The position numbers and the translations under genes were made by a program. A stretch of DNA of 8,522 nucleotides from Bacteroidales bacterium. GTDB taxonomy: Bacteria > Bacteroidota > Bacteroidia > Bacteroidales > UBA7960. The notes below the pieces were generated by a model. It saw only the letters and a program-made list of their open reading frames with translations, was not told the DNA's origin and ran no database searches. The stretch lies in the NCBI GenBank assembly GCA_003557965.1, contig PWND01000086.1:1-8522 (forward strand), in the 5' to 3' direction. Below, in pieces: positions 6,164-8,522 of the stretch (positions are counted from its first letter, which is position 1; each line of letters starts with the position of its first letter).

Positions 6164-6932
6164 CAATTTTTCGCATAATAACTATATACTTATTGCTATT
6201 TGGTAACTTTTCAAAAGTAACTAAAAATTCCGAATCAGAGTCATCGTCAATGAGTCCGGTAATACTTTTTATGCCCTCTTTTTTACCATGACTTAAAAGA
6301 AACTCAATCCAGTTATTTCCATTATCTTTTGGTTTATAAATATATTCTTTTTTATCTTCAATAAAATCAACAATATTTTCATATTTGTCGTTAAATTCCT
6401 CTAAGTTTTTAAAGCCAAAAAAATCAAGAAAAGCTTTATTAACAACATTCATATACTTACTCTCAATCATAATTACAATATCGTCCCTAAGGTTAATGAG
6501 TGATTCAATACACTGCACCTGTTCTTTAACGCGTTTTTCAAGCTCAATTTTTCTGGCGGTATCTATTAAAAGCTCATGAAGCTTCTTCATATTTACAGGT
6601 TTAACAACATATCCGTTTATGCCAATTTCAATAGACTTATGAAAAAAGTCGCTTTCTTCGTAAGCTGTAGTTACAATAATTGGGACATCATTTCTTATTT
6701 CTCTTATTTTTTCAGACATTTCAAGCCCGTTCATAATCGGCATTTTAATATCAGTAATAACGATGTCAATATCATTATCCTTAAACATATCGAGGCCTTC
6801 CTGCCCGTTTTCAGCAGTGTACAGTACTTTTACCCGTCTTTGAAGTGCTTCCATTACGGCTGTTCTAATGTCTTCTTCATCTTCTACATACAAAACATTT
6901 ACATCCAGTTTAGTTACTTTTTGTTTTGCCAT
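6150..6932 (-). CDS. Response regulator receiver-PAS protein, no output domain
   Basis: This 260-residue cytoplasmic protein starts with a receiver domain (about 10-125): E17/D18 in YVEDE, phosphoacceptor D61 in ITDIKMP, switch T89 in VTTAY and K111 in VKP. A helical linker (ELEKRVKEQVQCIESL) follows, then a PAS-like domain (about 145-257) with YMNVVNKAFLDFFGFKNLEEF (residues 160-180), NNWIEFLLSHGKKEG and a final YIVIMRK strand. There is no DNA-binding, GGDEF or kinase domain. It is clearly paralogous to the next gene: both share VLYVEDE, ITDI-MP-MNGLEMS, SIEIG-N-YV-KP and LEK-V-EQ at the same spacing, which suggests tandem duplication. The ATG at 6932 has an A-rich leader without Shine-Dalgarno sequence. 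It lies 114 bases downstream of the histidine kinase gene on the same strand, so it is a likely partner, possibly acting by protein contact or as a phosphate sink or relay. Confidence 0.88.
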   Translation of the reverse strand: MAKQKVTKLDVNVLYVEDEEDIRTAVMEALQRRVKVLYTAENGQEGLDMFKDNDIDIVITDIKMPIMNGLEMSEKIREIRNDVPIIVTTAYEESDFFHKSIEIGINGYVVKPVNMKKLHELLIDTARKIELEKRVKEQVQCIESLINLRDDIVIMIESKYMNVVNKAFLDFFGFKNLEEFNDKYENIVDFIEDKKEYIYKPKDNGNNWIEFLLSHGKKEGIKSITGLIDDDSDSEFLVTFEKLPNSNKYIVIMRKIDEKQ

Positions 6933-7004
6933 TTATAAGCTTTTTTTACGTAATTAATCCATGTATAAAGTATATGTATTTCTGTCAAAATATTAAATAA
7001 TATA

Positions 7005-7027
7005 ATGCTTAATTCTCTATTTAGCAT
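7005..7027 (-). other. Intercistronic hairpin between the kinase and REC-PAS genes
   Basis: ATGCTTAA (7005-7012) and TTTAGCAT (7020-7027) pair with one mismatch around a 7-base loop, TTCTCTA. On the minus strand the hairpin begins 20 bases after the kinase stop codon and is followed by TATATTATTTAATATTTT, so it could act as a weak terminator or mRNA-end stabiliser that lowers expression of the downstream genes. On the plus strand it is followed by ACTTTTTTTT, but no gene there needs a terminator. With AT-rich arms the fold is weak. Confidence 0.25.
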
Positions 7028-7046
7028 ACTTTTTTTTAAAAGAGCT

Positions 7047-8522
7047 TTAATCAAACTTACTGCTTTCAGGGAGCTCAATGACAAACTCTACCCCATCCTC
7101 TTTATTATTGAAATATAATTTGCCACCCATATTATTTTCTATAATATTTTTACCCATATATAGCCCTAATCCTGTTCCCCTGGTAACATGCTTTGTTGAG
7201 AAGTACGGGTCAAAAATTTTGTCACCTGTTTCTTTTGAAATCTGTTCGCCATTATTAAAAATTTTTAAAACTGATCCACCATTAAAACTATCAATTTCAA
7301 GTTTCACGTACGGGTTTATAACTTTTTTTTCAGCTAATGCATCTTTAGCATTATTTAGAATATTGATAATAACCTGCATGTATTCATTTGGATAGCCAAA
7401 AGCAGTAGGATTGTTTTTAGCCGTTAATTTTATTTCAATATTCAAGCCTTTAAAGTTAGCTTCAATAAATGAAATAGCTTTTTTAACCAAATCTCTAACA
7501 AAGAATTTCTGAGCTTTTTTTTCGGGCTTAAAGAAATTTCTAAAATCATCAATAGTGTCAGACATGTAGCTTATCAAGCTCATAACCTTTTCTATCTTTT
7601 GATTTAAGTACTTTTCATCAATTTCGCCGTACTGATATGCTTCCGACAGGTTTTGAACAATTATACCTATAGCATTCAGAGGCTGCCTCCACTGATGCGC
7701 AATATTGCTGATCATTTCACCCATTGCTGCCTGCCTGCTTTTTTGCATTAATAAGATATCTTTTTCCCTGTTTTTTTGCAGCTCCTCCTCTATTCGGCTC
7801 TCCAGGGTTTTATTTAACTCTTCAATCTTGCTGTGAGCTTCTTTTATTTTTGTAATATCCGAATCAACAATAATATACTTTTCAATTTTTCCACCTTCAG
7901 AAAAAATAGGAGTAATTGTAGAGTTAAGCATTATTTCACTGCCATTTGCATGCTTTTGTTTTGATTCATAGCTCATTGCCCTTTTTTCATTAGCACACTT
8001 ATGTAGCAATTTATCTATATCTTTATAATTGCTTAAGGATTGAATTGTTCTATTGCTTTCTTCAATTTCCGAAATTTTAAAGCCAAACAGTTTCTCAAAA
8101 CCTTCATTAACCCATTCAAATTTCCCATTACTGTCAAGTATAATTACAGCATTGTCAGTGTGCTTTGCTACAAATGACAATTTTTCCAGCTCGTTATTAG
8201 CTTTGGATAGTTGTTCTGATTGAGCTCTGATTTCCTCGTTTTGTGTTTTAATTTCTTCATTTTGCTGCATACTTTCGGCCAGCAATTCAGAAATTTTGTT
8301 TTTGTTCTCTTTCATACTGTCATGAGTTCGCTGCCTCACATATTCATAAAGAAATACGAAAAATATCAGTATCCAGTATGCAACGCAAAACCTTAAAAAT
8401 ACAGCTCCCTGAATATATTCTGCATTGGGGTGATAAAAGTAGAACAAGCAGGTAATTACAAACAAAATTATTGCAAAAACAGTACCCTGCTTTTTACCAA
8501 TAAGAAAAAATGCCATAGGCAC
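7047..8522 (-). CDS. Membrane-bound PAS sensor histidine kinase (HQWRQPL type), N-terminus cut by window edge
   Basis: The visible 491 residues contain two membrane helices (about 14-30 and 41-61), a charged coiled coil with NEEIKTQNEEIRAQSEQL (about 88-105), a PAS domain (about 113-227: ILDSNGKFEWVNEGF to IIVDSDITKIK) and a second coiled coil. The kinase core follows: HisKA with H276 in NIAHQWRQPLNAI, N-box NILNNAKDAL (N391), F-box IFDPYFSTK and G2 box GTGLGLYMGK (449-458). The G1 box is unusual, reading KIFNNGEQIS where DNGxGI is expected. There is no attached receiver domain, so phosphate should go to separate regulators, and the two REC-PAS proteins downstream on the same strand are the obvious candidates. 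The frame is open to the window edge. The GTG at 8522 is probably not the true start, because the first residues already look like the middle of a multi-helix membrane sensor. Signal unknown. The gene ends TAA at 7047. Confidence 0.93.
   Translation of the reverse strand: MPMAFFLIGKKQGTVFAIILFVITCLFYFYHPNAEYIQGAVFLRFCVAYWILIFFVFLYEYVRQRTHDSMKENKNKISELLAESMQQNEEIKTQNEEIRAQSEQLSKANNELEKLSFVAKHTDNAVIILDSNGKFEWVNEGFEKLFGFKISEIEESNRTIQSLSNYKDIDKLLHKCANEKRAMSYESKQKHANGSEIMLNSTITPIFSEGGKIEKYIIVDSDITKIKEAHSKIEELNKTLESRIEEELQKNREKDILLMQKSRQAAMGEMISNIAHQWRQPLNAIGIIVQNLSEAYQYGEIDEKYLNQKIEKVMSLISYMSDTIDDFRNFFKPEKKAQKFFVRDLVKKAISFIEANFKGLNIEIKLTAKNNPTAFGYPNEYMQVIINILNNAKDALAEKKVINPYVKLEIDSFNGGSVLKIFNNGEQISKETGDKIFDPYFSTKHVTRGTGLGLYMGKNIIENNMGGKLYFNNKEDGVEFVIELPESSKFD

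Noticed and set aside
6576..6938. Plus-strand open frames across the receiver genes (also 5798-6034, 5865-6206 and 7078-7395)
   Set aside because: Antisense to genes with clear receiver, PAS or kinase motifs; the translated products are rich in Phe/Ile/Tyr from reverse-read AT-rich codons.
8220..8275. DNA tandem repeat at the NEEI coding region of the kinase
   Set aside because: The repeat reflects heptad-like coiled-coil coding (QNEEIKTQNEEIRAQ) and is imperfect at the DNA level, so it is not a separate repeat element.

Overview
The window looks like AT-rich chromosomal DNA from a member of the Bacteroidota. The evidence is a multi-PKD secreted protein with a type IX secretion (T9SS type B) C-terminal domain, an adjacent DUF6452/DUF6048 gene pair known from that phylum, candidate promoters of the TAnnTTTG type, and A-rich start contexts without clear Shine-Dalgarno sequences. 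No tRNA, rRNA, CRISPR array, insertion sequence or long repeat was found.

Layout. (1) Positions 1-130 hold no gene. (2) 131-2977, minus: a 948-residue exported adhesin-like protein with about nine PKD/Ig-like modules and a T9SS sorting domain. (3) 2978-3179: a divergent, very AT-rich spacer with a good candidate promoter for the PKD gene and weaker ones for the plus-strand genes. (4) 3180-4816, plus: three overlapping genes. They encode an orphan NAD-binding RCK (TrkA-N) domain with no ATG start, a DUF6452 lipoprotein, and a DUF6048 beta-barrel-like protein whose signal peptide is encoded across the previous gene's stop. (5) 4820-8522, minus: a signalling cluster transcribed toward the plus-strand genes. 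In transcription order it has a membrane histidine kinase (cut by the window edge), a REC-PAS protein, and a second, paralogous REC-PAS-PAS protein split by an in-frame TAA.

How the genes may work together. The kinase has no receiver domain of its own and is followed by two receiver proteins that lack a DNA-binding or enzymatic output. This suggests a local phosphotransfer module in which one sensor feeds two receivers. The second receiver gene is the most notable object here. Reading through the TAA at 5354-5356 restores a canonical PAS-to-PAS junction, and the open frame then stops at a point where a GGDEF or HisKA domain would often start. It therefore looks broken once by a nonsense change and possibly also shortened at its 3' end, abutting the convergent DUF6048 gene with only 3 bases between the stop codons.

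I did not find a convincing new defence, mobile or RNA-based system. The most interesting items are the split receiver gene, the tandem outputless receivers, the orphan RCK gene and the atypical T9SS sorting domain.
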